NCBI GenBank assembly: GCA_041689775.1
Contig: JBDNFP010000179.1
Location: forward strand, 1-7,160
Direction: 5' to 3'
Source of the DNA: JBDNFP01 sp041689775
Lineage (GTDB): Bacteria; Bacteroidota; Bacteroidia; Cytophagales; Spirosomataceae
DNA length: 7,160 nucleotides
The notes under the pieces are model-generated. The model saw only the letters and a program-made list of their open reading frames with translations, searched no databases and was not told the DNA's origin. A program made the position numbers and the translations under genes. This document shows positions 1 through 6,369 of this stretch, one piece after another (the stretch's first letter is position 1; each line of letters opens with the position of its first letter).

Positions 1-122
1 GGACAATCGGCTGGACGCTCGCTAACCGCAGATGTTCAAGGGATTACCAGAGAAAGGCAGAACACGCAAACGCTTTTATAATCATCGGAAACATCAAAAG
101 ACTAGCCCAAAAAATAACTTAA
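1..122 (+). CDS. IS5-type transposase, C-terminal 39 codons (partial at window edge)
   Basis: Reading from base 3 gives an open frame starting TIGWTLANRRCSRDYQRK and ending AFIIIGNIKRLAQKIT before TAA at 120-122. The pattern (ER)T-x-GW-x(3)-NRR-x-SRDY, followed by a helix 'A-x(6)-N-I-K-x-L', matches the end of the catalytic domain of IS5-family DDE transposases. There the last catalytic Glu sits immediately before 'RT(I/F)GW'. Bases 1-2 (gg) would complete an Arg codon, which fits. The rest of the gene, including all catalytic residues, lies outside the window, so it cannot be said whether the element is intact. The right end of the IS probably lies within about 30-40 bases after the stop, around 'ggctgtccggagactc' (138-153), but the matching left end is not visible. 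The family call rests on remembered motif similarity. Confidence 0.7.
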   Translation, partial: TIGWTLANRRCSRDYQRKAEHANAFIIIGNIKRLAQKIT

Positions 123-237
123 ACAGCTTCTAACTCTGGCTGTCCGGAGACTCAATTGAAAAGAATCCAGGATATTATAGATAACGCCTTGGAAGGCTAA
201 CTACCTAAGCCGTACCGGCCTGGTAAATGAAACAAAA

Positions 238-265
238 AAGGCCGGAACATAGCTGCTCCGGCCTT
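238..265 (-). terminator. Rho-independent terminator of the minus-strand unit
   Basis: A perfect 9-bp stem (AAGGCCGGA at 238-246 pairing with TCCGGCCTT at 257-265) encloses a 10-base loop. On the minus strand the stem is followed by T6-G-T3, the usual U-tract. On the plus strand it is followed by CAATGAATG, so it does not work rightward. It lies 117 bases past the stop of the small minus-strand gene at 383-535. It is the only convincing minus-strand terminator I can see downstream of valS. Confidence 0.85.
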
Positions 266-382
266 CAATGAATGAGTTATTAAACTCCACTTAATCTAAC
301 CGAATATCGACCTACATTTCAAATAGCTTCAACCATAGTCTCGGGTTGATTCTGAATTATTGCTAGCTAACAAGAATTCAAC

Positions 383-535
383 TCACTTAATTAGTTCTTT
401 GGCTTTTACCGGGATAATCTTTCCATCGCGAGCATATACCAAGACTCTATCCTCTCTGCTTTTATCGTGTAGCAACCTTTCAAAGGTCAGATCTAGTCCA
501 GCCAAAATTCTTTCTTTTATTTCTTCATTTTCCAT
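383..535 (-). CDS. Small acidic/basic 50-residue protein, likely partner of a zeta-toxin-like gene
   Basis: Reading leftward from ATG (535-533) to TGA (385-383) gives a 50-residue protein that begins MENEEIKERILAGLDL and ends RDGKIIPVKAKELIK. It has no signal peptide, membrane segment or cysteine. The first half is a charged amphipathic helix (E/K/R-rich, Leu-spaced), and the second half looks like a short beta hairpin around 'VLVYARDGKIIPVKAKEL'. The gene starts 22 bases after the last codon of the broken zeta-like gene and precedes the terminator at 238-265. From memory, Bacteroidota zeta-toxin-like ATPase genes are often followed by a small ORF of this kind, with an N-terminal (E/N)EEIK and a 'DGK(I/V)...VKAK' ending. 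I could not check this. An antitoxin or modulatory role is inference only. There is no Shine-Dalgarno sequence, as is usual in this phylum. The frame is intact and protein-like, so I take it as real. Confidence 0.72.
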   Translation of the reverse strand: MENEEIKERILAGLDLTFERLLHDKSREDRVLVYARDGKIIPVKAKELIK

Positions 536-557
536 TTACTAAAAAGTTTATCTGATT

Positions 558-1097
558 CTATGTGTCAGTAAGATACACCTCTTTTTTCTGTTTTACTCCT
601 TCAGCTACTAATCGATAGAGTTACTCTGAATTATCAATAAGCATCCAATAATTGACGATTGGCATAAAGAGTGTGACCAAATCATGAAGTCCCTTACTAT
701 GCTTTCTCCCAATGACATCCTCGGGAATATTGTGCCCCCCTTCCATCACCCTTTCTTTAATCCGCTCAATTGCTAGATCGAGTGAAGAAAGTCAAAAACA
801 CAAAAGTGTTATTGTGGTACCCCAATTCTTTGGCCCTGTGCACTGTCGACACACAGCTTCTGGTCGACAAAGTTGTTTCAAAAGCAAAATATTGCCTGGT
901 TTCCAATAACTCGTCTATCCTATGCAGCATAATCCTGCCAGTTGCAAAGGCAGCTTGTTCAGGCAGAAAAGGAGAAAGGCCTTTGGCAATTTCGCCCGCA
1001 TTGACAAACTTTTTACAGTATAAGAAGCACAGGAAGAACGGTATACGAAGCCGTCGTTTTACCCGCGTCGTTGCAACCTGATATAAAGATTAGGCAT
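558..1097 (-). pseudogene. Decayed zeta-toxin-like P-loop ATPase/kinase (COG4185-type)
   Basis: Four consecutive minus-strand segments in shifting frames rebuild one protein of about 180 residues. The first, from ATG 1097, reads MPNLYI. The second (about 1081-1022) reads SGCNDAGKTTASYTVLP. The third (about 1020-795) includes CKKFVNAGEIAKGLSPF, GRIMLHRIDELL and FAFETTLSTRS. The fourth (791-558) includes DLAIERIKERVMEGGHNIPEDV, then KGLHDL and YWMLIDNSE. These are the successive motifs of the zeta-toxin/AAA_33 family: Walker A, 'FVNADEIA', 'FAFETTLATRSY' and 'EGGHNIPEDVIRRRY'. Disruptions are frameshifts near 1080, 1020 and 790-800, and an in-frame TAA at 621-623 after LIDNSE. After that TAA the family-like tail (LVAEGVKQKKEV) continues to TAG at 558-560. 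The Walker A loop has Asp where GxNGxGKT needs Gly (GCNDAGKT), and the conserved Asp of 'NADEIA' is Gly. Intact relatives phosphorylate small substrates, UDP-N-acetylglucosamine in classical zeta toxins. The native target here is unknown. The gene begins 44 bases after the valS stop on the same strand. Confidence 0.88.
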
Positions 1098-1141
1098 AGA
1101 GATGGATTTCGAAAATTGATTTGAAAAGCTTCATCGTTCTA

Positions 1142-3760
1142 TTACCCCAATCTCGAAAGCGCTTCCTTAATAGTTACAATTTTTGCCTCAGCATCGGCTT
1201 GTTTCTGGCGTTCCTTTTCTACGATATCGCCTTTGGCGTTCTGCACAAAACGTTCGTTGGAGAGCTTCTTAGATACCGAGGCCAGGAAGCCCTCGGTATA
1301 TTCAAGCTCCTTAACCAGGTTTTCGCGCTCGGATTCTACGTCTACTTCTCCGGCCAGATTAATGAAAAACTCATCCGATCGCACCAGGAACGACATTCCT
1401 TCTGCTTGCTCCTTTACGTAGTCAATCGCAGCGACGTTTGCTAGTTTCCTGATGAGACTTTCCAATGCGTGGTACCGTGCCTCCGAATCGGCACGAATAG
1501 CCAACGGTAGCTCCATTTTGGGGCTAAGCCCTTTGGTATTACGTAGGTTACGGATGGCGGAAACTACTTCGAAAAGAACCTCAAAATCCGCTAGTAGAGC
1601 GGTGTCGAATTGACCCGGTTGGGGGAATGGGGTAGTACAGATGGTTTCTTTTTCTCCCCGCTCGCCAATGTTCTGCCAGATTTCCTCGGTAATAAATGGC
1701 ATGAACGGATGCGTCAGGCGCATGAGTTTATCGAAGAAGTTGAGAGTAGCCTGGTACGTTTCAGCGTCAATGGGTTGCTGGTACTCCGGCTTAATCATTT
1801 CGAGGTACTGCGCGCAGAATTCATCCCAGATCAGCTTGTAGACGGCGTTGAGGGCGTCAGACATTCGGAACTTCGTGAAATGATCCTGTACCTCAACCAA
1901 CGTCTGATTGAATTTGGACTCAAACCAATCAATGGCTAATTGATTGGTAGCCGGTAGGGTAGGCGAAACTTCCCAGCCCTGCGTCAGGCGGAAGGCATTC
2001 CATATCTTATTACAAAAATTCCGTCCCTGCTCTACTAATTTTTCGTCGTAGGGTAAGTCATTTCCGGCGGGAGAACTGAACAACATACCGGTCCGTACGC
2101 CATCGGCTCCGTACTTCTCGATCAGATCAATCGGGTCGGGTGAGTTACCCAGCGACTTGGACATCTTGCGGCCCTGCTTGTCGCGGACAATACCGGTCAG
2201 GTACACGTTCTTGAAGGGATAAGTACCCTTGTATTCGTAGCCCGCAACGATCATCCGGGCTACCCAGAAAAACAAAATTTCGGGAGCCGTTACCAGATCG
2301 TTGGTGGGGTAGTAGTAGTTAATATCTTCGTTATCGGGCTCTTTGATACCGTTGAAAACCGAAATCGGCCATAGCCACGAAGAAAACCAGGTATCGAGTA
2401 CGTCTTCGTCCTGTCGGATATCCTCTTCGGTCAGGGCAAAAAGCTGGTACTCGAGCTGCGCTTTCCGGAGGGCTTCGCGCTTACTTTTGGCCACGATGAT
2501 GGTACCGTCGTTGAGGTAGTAGGCTGGAATCCGGTGGCCCCACCAAAGCTGACGACTGATGTTCCAGTCGCGCACGTTTTCCATCCAGTGGCGGTAGGTA
2601 TTCTTAAACTTCGGTGGAATCAGCTGAATGGTGTCGTTCATTACATTTTCCAGCGCCGGCTGGCTCATGCGTGCCATCTTTAAAAACCATTGCTCCGATA
2701 AGCGTGGCTCAATCACGGCGTTGGTTCGCTCCGAGTGACCCACGTTAGACTTATATTCTTCAACCTTCATCAGATTACCGGATTCTTCGAGCATCTTGAC
2801 GATTTTCTTGCGGGCGATGAAGCGGTCTTTTCCCACCAGAATCTGCGCTTTTTCGTTCAGGGTTCCATCCTCAGCCAGCAGGTCAATGACGGGCAGATTA
2901 TGCTTTTTGCCTAGTTCGTAGTCGTTGGTATCGTGGGCGGGGGTCACTTTCAGACAGCCCGTTCCGAACTCTATTTCTACGTACTCATCCGCAATAATCG
3001 GGATAGCCCGATTGATCAACGGAATCATCGCTTTTTTACCAATAAGATGCTGATAGCGCTCATCGGCGGGATTAACGCAAATGGCTACGTCGGCCATGAT
3101 CGTTTCGGGGCGGGTCGTAGCGATGGTCACGCTGCCTTCCTCGCCTTCCAAATCGTAGCGCAGGTACACCAGTTTCTGGTTTACCTCCTTCATAATTACT
3201 TCCTCGTCGGATACCGTAGTTCGGGCCTGCGGGTCCCAGTTTACCATCCGGTGGCCGCGGTAAATATCGCCCTTGTTGTAAAGGTCAATGAATACATCAA
3301 TGACCGAATCGTACAAATCAGGTTCCATCGTAAACCGGGTACGGTCCCAGTCGCAGGAAGCACCTAGTTTACGAAGTTGTTGTAAGATAATTCCGCCGTA
3401 TTTATGCGTCCACTCCCAGCAGTATTCCAGAAACTCGTCCCGGCTCAAGTCCCGCTTGTTGATGCCACGCTCTTTAAGCATAGCTACTACCTTCGCTTCG
3501 GTGGCAATGGAGGCGTGGTCGGTTCCGGGTACCCAGCAGGCTTCTTTACCTTCCATGCGGGCCTTCCGCACCAGAATATCCTGAATGGTATTGTTGAGCA
3601 TGTGGCCCATGTGCAGTACACCCGTTACGTTAGGGGGCGGAATCACGATGGTATAGGGCTCTTTCGTGGGGTCGGGCTTTGAGTTAAAGTAGCGGTTGTC
3701 GATCCAGTACTGGTACCACTTTTCTTCTATTTCCTGCGGTGAGTAGGTTTTCGAGATCAT
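1142..3760 (-). CDS. valS: Valyl-tRNA synthetase (ValRS), complete
   Basis: This 872-residue cytoplasmic class Ia aminoacyl-tRNA synthetase ligates valine to tRNA-Val using ATP. Both catalytic signatures are present: the HIGH motif as HMGH at residues 50-53 inside PPPNVTGVLHMGH, and KMSKS at 532-536. The Rossmann core also shows the ValRS-typical WVPGTDHASIATE (77-88) and NISRQLWWGHRIP (400-412). The CP1 editing domain, which hydrolyses mischarged Thr-tRNA-Val, carries TTRPET (215-220) and GTGCLKVTPAHDTNDYELG (266-284). The helical anticodon-binding domain follows (about 610-770), with 'LTHPFMPFITEEIWQ' near 682-696. A charged C-terminal coiled coil (about 803-872) is the tRNA-binding arm. 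The length is normal for bacterial ValRS. The ATG at 3760 puts the usual 'S-x-x-EIEEKWYQYW' opening at the N terminus. No Shine-Dalgarno sequence precedes it. The promoter candidate and 5' hairpin lie 28-78 bases upstream. The reading frame is undamaged, and no terminator is seen before the dead kinase gene downstream. Confidence 0.98.
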   Translation of the reverse strand: MISKTYSPQEIEEKWYQYWIDNRYFNSKPDPTKEPYTIVIPPPNVTGVLHMGHMLNNTIQDILVRKARMEGKEACWVPGTDHASIATEAKVVAMLKERGINKRDLSRDEFLEYCWEWTHKYGGIILQQLRKLGASCDWDRTRFTMEPDLYDSVIDVFIDLYNKGDIYRGHRMVNWDPQARTTVSDEEVIMKEVNQKLVYLRYDLEGEEGSVTIATTRPETIMADVAICVNPADERYQHLIGKKAMIPLINRAIPIIADEYVEIEFGTGCLKVTPAHDTNDYELGKKHNLPVIDLLAEDGTLNEKAQILVGKDRFIARKKIVKMLEESGNLMKVEEYKSNVGHSERTNAVIEPRLSEQWFLKMARMSQPALENVMNDTIQLIPPKFKNTYRHWMENVRDWNISRQLWWGHRIPAYYLNDGTIIVAKSKREALRKAQLEYQLFALTEEDIRQDEDVLDTWFSSWLWPISVFNGIKEPDNEDINYYYPTNDLVTAPEILFFWVARMIVAGYEYKGTYPFKNVYLTGIVRDKQGRKMSKSLGNSPDPIDLIEKYGADGVRTGMLFSSPAGNDLPYDEKLVEQGRNFCNKIWNAFRLTQGWEVSPTLPATNQLAIDWFESKFNQTLVEVQDHFTKFRMSDALNAVYKLIWDEFCAQYLEMIKPEYQQPIDAETYQATLNFFDKLMRLTHPFMPFITEEIWQNIGERGEKETICTTPFPQPGQFDTALLADFEVLFEVVSAIRNLRNTKGLSPKMELPLAIRADSEARYHALESLIRKLANVAAIDYVKEQAEGMSFLVRSDEFFINLAGEVDVESERENLVKELEYTEGFLASVSKKLSNERFVQNAKGDIVEKERQKQADAEAKIVTIKEALSRLG

Positions 3761-3787
3761 ATAGCTTGCTAAATCCTGATAATATTG

Positions 3788-3823
3788 AAACGAAGCTCTT
3801 TCGCGGGGCGCAGAGCTTCGTTT
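3788..3823 (-). promoter_or_regulatory. Perfect 12-bp stem-loop in the valS 5' leader
   Basis: AAACGAAGCTCT (3788-3799) and AGAGCTTCGTTT (3812-3823) are exact reverse complements around a 12-base GC-rich loop. The hairpin ends 27 bases before the valS start codon. It starts within a few bases of the transcription start predicted from the -7 element at 3831-3838, so it would form the very 5' end of the valS mRNA. On the minus strand no T-run follows, so it is not an obvious attenuator. A stability element (5' hairpin shielding the mRNA), a protein-binding site or a relic terminator are all possible. No T-box features are present. Confidence 0.6.
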
Positions 3824-3830
3824 GAAGGCG

Positions 3831-3838
3831 CAAAGATA
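3831..3838 (-). promoter_or_regulatory. valS promoter, -7 element TATCTTTG
   Basis: The minus strand reads TATCTTTG, an exact match to the Bacteroidota primary-sigma -7 consensus TAnnTTTG, 71 bases upstream of the valS ATG. I see no good -33 TTG box at the usual distance (the upstream bases are TAGCGTTATCC), so the call rests on the -7 element and its position. Confidence 0.5.
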
Positions 3839-4090
3839 AGGAAAAGGATAACGCTATGGGGAAGTTTATGGGGGGAAGTTGAGGCGGTTACCCACGAAAC
3901 TTCAAGTGGCATTATCCGGGTATATGTACTACTTCCCCTGACCTTGCAATTTTGATTCAGGCGTTAGGAATCAGGTAGCCTGATAAAAATGAGCCCTTAT
4001 TGAAGACCTTTATTTCAGTAACTGAGGGTAAAGACAGGCTTATAAAGCCAAATTCACCAACGATAGCAAGGGTGTTATCACCGGTCATTT
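3839..4090. other. Intergenic stretch between divergent valS and hydrolase genes; no gene seen
   Basis: No open frame here has protein-like composition on either strand. It holds a direct repeat GGGGAAGTT at 3858-3866 and 3872-3880. The inverted copy ACTTCCCC at 3931-3938 could pair with either one at long range. A small hairpin ATCAGG-TAG-CCTGAT lies at 3970-3984. None of these resembles a known riboswitch or insertion-sequence end. With the flanking promoter elements, the non-coding gap is 389 bases (3761-4149). Confidence 0.5.
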
Positions 4091-4122
4091 ATTGTAGTAA
4101 TCTCCCCAAAAACGTATATTTC
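4091..4122 (+). promoter_or_regulatory. Candidate promoter of the alpha/beta hydrolase gene
   Basis: ATTG at 4091-4094 and TATATTTC at 4115-4122 are separated by 20 bases. They approximate the Bacteroidota TTG (-33) / TAnnTTTG (-7) pair, with one mismatch in the -7 element. The predicted start near 4127 would give a leader of about 23 bases before the ATG at 4150. Confidence 0.45.
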
Positions 4123-4149
4123 CGGAATCATCACTAAAAACCCTTTTAC

Positions 4150-5169
4150 ATGAAAAAAGCATTGTTGTGGATCGTTGGATTGGTTGTAGTCCTGGCCGTT
4201 GGTTACGCGGTCGGTCCTGACGCACCCGAGGCTGACCTTGATCCAACCCTTCCCGTTGTTTCGCAAAATTTGACAGAACTTGAAGCCGATATTCAGCGTA
4301 CGGAAGCTGCCATCCCGGACATGAAGCCCGATAACGAAGCCCGCATTATCTGGGCTGATACGGTCACCAAACAAAAAACTCTTTACAGTATCGTTTATAT
4401 CCACGGTTTTGGGGCCACTTGGGCCGAGGGCGACCCGGTGCACCGCAATTTAGCCAAACGCTACGGGGCGAACCTCTACGTGGCCCGCCTGCACGACGCC
4501 GGTATTAGTGACCCCAACGCTTTTGATGACCTCACCCCAGAGAATTTCGTGGCCGGAGCGAAGCGCGCCCTCGCAATCGGGAAAGCGCTCGGCGATAGTG
4601 TGATTGTGATAGGTACTTCGGCCGGAGGTTTGTTGACGGTGTACCTGGCGTCCACGAATCCTGAAATTAAAGGTGTTGTGCTATACTCCCCCTGCATGGC
4701 GGTGTACAACGGTGCCCTCAAACTCACGACCGGCCCCTGGGGAGAACAGTTACTCCATTCTTTACTGGGAGAGCGCCGCGACGATATGAATTATACGCCC
4801 GACCGCGCGCAGTACTGGCTCACGAGCTACGACTCGGATGGACTCCTGACTTTGCAACAAACCATGGATGCCGTTTCTCAACCAGAAGTCTACGCCAAAA
4901 TAAAAATGCCCTTGTTCTTGGGCTACTATTACAAAAACGAAGAAGAGCAGGATAAGGTAGTATCAGTAAAAGCTATGCAGGAAATGTTCCCGCTGCTGGG
5001 TACTCCCGCTGCCTTAAAAGTTGAGAATGCGTTTCCCGAAAGCGGCGACCACGTTATTGCTTCTCACTTTACCTCCAAGGACCTCAACGGGGTGCAGCAG
5101 GCTACCGAAGAGTTTTTCGAAAACGTATTGGGGCTAAAACCAGTAACGGTCCCAGTAGCACAGCAATAG
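4150..5169 (+). CDS. Membrane-anchored or exported alpha/beta hydrolase
   Basis: The product is 339 residues. The N terminus (MKK, then hydrophobic residues 4-22, LLWIVGLVVVLAVGYAVG) is a signal peptide or anchor. There is no lipobox Cys and no clear AxA cleavage site, so a tethered protein facing the periplasm seems likeliest. A charged linker (about 23-75) leads into an alpha/beta-hydrolase fold. Strand-loop YIHGFGAT (83-90) supplies the oxyanion HG. The nucleophile elbow is GTSAGG (155-160) with Ser157. Asp268 in EEQDKVVSV and His301 in SGDHVIASH complete the triad. These spacings are normal for esterase/lipase-like members. The substrate cannot be told from sequence. The start is supported by the signal-like N terminus and the promoter at 4091-4122. 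The gene appears monocistronic: it diverges from valS and is followed by 217 bases before fabI, with no strong terminator seen in that gap. The GC-rich codon use is like its neighbours, with no sign of damage. Confidence 0.88.
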   Translation: MKKALLWIVGLVVVLAVGYAVGPDAPEADLDPTLPVVSQNLTELEADIQRTEAAIPDMKPDNEARIIWADTVTKQKTLYSIVYIHGFGATWAEGDPVHRNLAKRYGANLYVARLHDAGISDPNAFDDLTPENFVAGAKRALAIGKALGDSVIVIGTSAGGLLTVYLASTNPEIKGVVLYSPCMAVYNGALKLTTGPWGEQLLHSLLGERRDDMNYTPDRAQYWLTSYDSDGLLTLQQTMDAVSQPEVYAKIKMPLFLGYYYKNEEEQDKVVSVKAMQEMFPLLGTPAALKVENAFPESGDHVIASHFTSKDLNGVQQATEEFFENVLGLKPVTVPVAQQ

Positions 5170-5267
5170 GTACTATAAGTATATTAAAAGGATTTAGTTA
5201 GTGGTACTTTCGGCGCCAATGGGTAGCTTCAATCGGAGGAATAGTAGTTTTCCCTGACAAAAACCCT

Positions 5268-5275
5268 TTACTTTG
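5268..5275 (+). promoter_or_regulatory. Weak candidate -7 element for fabI
   Basis: TTACTTTG matches TAnnTTTG at all but one position and lies 111 bases upstream of the fabI ATG, inside the 217-base gap after the hydrolase gene. No clear TTG -33 box is found about 20 bases further upstream, so this is tentative. Read-through from the hydrolase gene is the alternative. Confidence 0.22.
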
Positions 5276-5386
5276 TGGCTTACATAATTTTTCGTTTATC
5301 CGGCTATTAAAGTTCCAATCAGGGAATAAACGGGAAGTAGACTGCCTTATTTGGAGTTGTGTTTAACTATCGAAAATATTAGAAAT

Positions 5387-6205
5387 ATGTCTCACGGTTT
5401 ACTGAAAGGAAAAAGAGGAATTATATCCGGAGCTTTGGACGAAAACTCCATCGCCTGGAAAGTTGCGCTGCTGGCAAAGGCGGAAGGTGCTACGTTTACG
5501 CTGACCAACGCCCCCATCGCCATGCGCATGGGGGCTATCAACAAACTGGCCGAAGTCTGCGAAGCAGAGATCATTCCGGCGGATGCTACTTCGGTAGAAG
5601 ATCTGGAAAAACTGTACACGCAATCCATGGATATCCTGGGCGGCAAGGTAGACTTCGTGCTGCACTCCATCGGAATGAGTCCCAATATCCGTAAAGGCCG
5701 CGAGTACGGCGACCTCAACTACGACTGGTACATGAAGAGCATTGATGTATCGGCGTTGTCGTTCCACAAATTCCTGCAAGTAGCCGAGAAGCTCGACGCC
5801 ATCAATGAGTGGGGGTCAGTGGTGGCGCTTTCGTACATTGCGGCTCAGCGTACCTATCCTTTCTACACGGATATGGCTGATGCTAAGGCGATGTTGGAAA
5901 GCATTGCTCGTAGCTACGGTTACCGGTACGGAAAAGCGAAGAAAGTACGTATCAATACCATTTCACAATCACCTACGCCTACCACGGCGGGTTCGGGTAT
6001 CGGAGGATTTAATTCATTCTACGACTTTGCCGAAAAGATGAGCCCCCTCGGAAACGCCACGGCCGAAGATTGCGCCAATTACGTAGTTTCACTCTTCTCT
6101 GACTACACCCGCATGGTTACCATGCAGAATCTCTTCCACGACGGCGGGTACTCTACCACCGGTATTTCGGAAGAACTGATGGATATGTTGAAAAAGGAAG
6201 CTTAA
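5387..6205 (+). CDS. fabI: Enoyl-[acyl-carrier-protein] reductase [NADH], FabI
   Basis: FabI catalyses the last step of each type II fatty-acid elongation cycle in the cytoplasm, reducing trans-2-enoyl-ACP to acyl-ACP with NAD(P)H. The product is 272 residues (E. coli FabI has 262). It is a short-chain dehydrogenase fold with the FabI-type nucleotide loop G-x(5)-SIAWKVA (residues 15-27), LHSIGMSPN (92-100), and the catalytic set LSYIAAQ (Tyr150), PFYTDM (Tyr160) and DAKAML (Lys167). This Y-x(9)-Y-x(6)-K spacing equals Tyr146/Tyr156/Lys163 in E. coli. The substrate-loop region reads RINTISQSPTPTTAGSG (188-204), the form I associate with Bacteroidota FabI, where E. coli has ISAGP. I chose ATG 5387, giving MSHGLLKGKRG, over an in-frame TTG at 5351: the upstream 12 residues are not FabI-like and 'LLKGKRGII' is the normal opening. 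It is followed by the long hairpin at 6306-6369. This is an essential housekeeping enzyme in most relatives and the target of triclosan-type inhibitors. Confidence 0.97.
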   Translation: MSHGLLKGKRGIISGALDENSIAWKVALLAKAEGATFTLTNAPIAMRMGAINKLAEVCEAEIIPADATSVEDLEKLYTQSMDILGGKVDFVLHSIGMSPNIRKGREYGDLNYDWYMKSIDVSALSFHKFLQVAEKLDAINEWGSVVALSYIAAQRTYPFYTDMADAKAMLESIARSYGYRYGKAKKVRINTISQSPTPTTAGSGIGGFNSFYDFAEKMSPLGNATAEDCANYVVSLFSDYTRMVTMQNLFHDGGYSTTGISEELMDMLKKEA

Positions 6206-6305
6206 ATAGGATAGCGAATAACTGTCAGCTTTTAGCCGATAGCTTTATAGTACTTGACGGAGGGAGATAGAGAGCGTCTTCTGATTACTTCTTCCAAATA
6301 TGATC

Positions 6306-6369
6306 TACCCTTTGATATCTACATAAAGCCCTGCCGTTTGGTGGGGCTTTATGTAGATATCAAAGGGTA
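6306..6369 (+). terminator. Very long perfect hairpin after fabI, probable bidirectional terminator
   Basis: Positions 6306-6331 and 6344-6369 are exact 26-base reverse complements. Two G-T wobbles and two G-C pairs extend the stem inward to 30 bp around a GTTT tetraloop at 6336-6339. The inner part (AAAGCCC ... GGGCTTT) looks like an ordinary terminator, but here the T-run is embedded in the stem (CTTTATG) and no separate U-tract follows. The structure is symmetrical, so it could stop transcription from either side. It sits 100 bases past the fabI stop. The outer 15 bp are unusual for a simple terminator. An RNase III target or the core of a small palindromic repeat element is an alternative. 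Confidence 0.6.

Noticed and set aside
360..542. Plus-strand 60-codon frame
   Set aside because: It begins at a non-ATG codon and is Ser/Leu-rich. It is the antisense shadow of the 50-codon minus-strand gene at 383-535.
712..1081. Plus-strand open frames of 65 and 103 codons
   Set aside because: They are the opposite strand of the zeta-like pseudogene, whose minus-strand segments carry clear family motifs; the plus-strand translations resemble nothing.
3761..3840. T-box or other tRNA-sensing leader of valS
   Set aside because: The leader is only about 65 bases, lacks a T-box sequence and lacks a terminator/antiterminator pair. T-boxes are not expected in Bacteroidota.
4078..4443. Minus-strand 121-codon frame overlapping the hydrolase start
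   Set aside because: It is antisense to the hydrolase N-terminal coding region, with no recognisable pattern.
5351..5386. Upstream TTG start for fabI
   Set aside because: The 12 extra residues are not FabI-like, and the ATG at 5387 gives the normal family N terminus.
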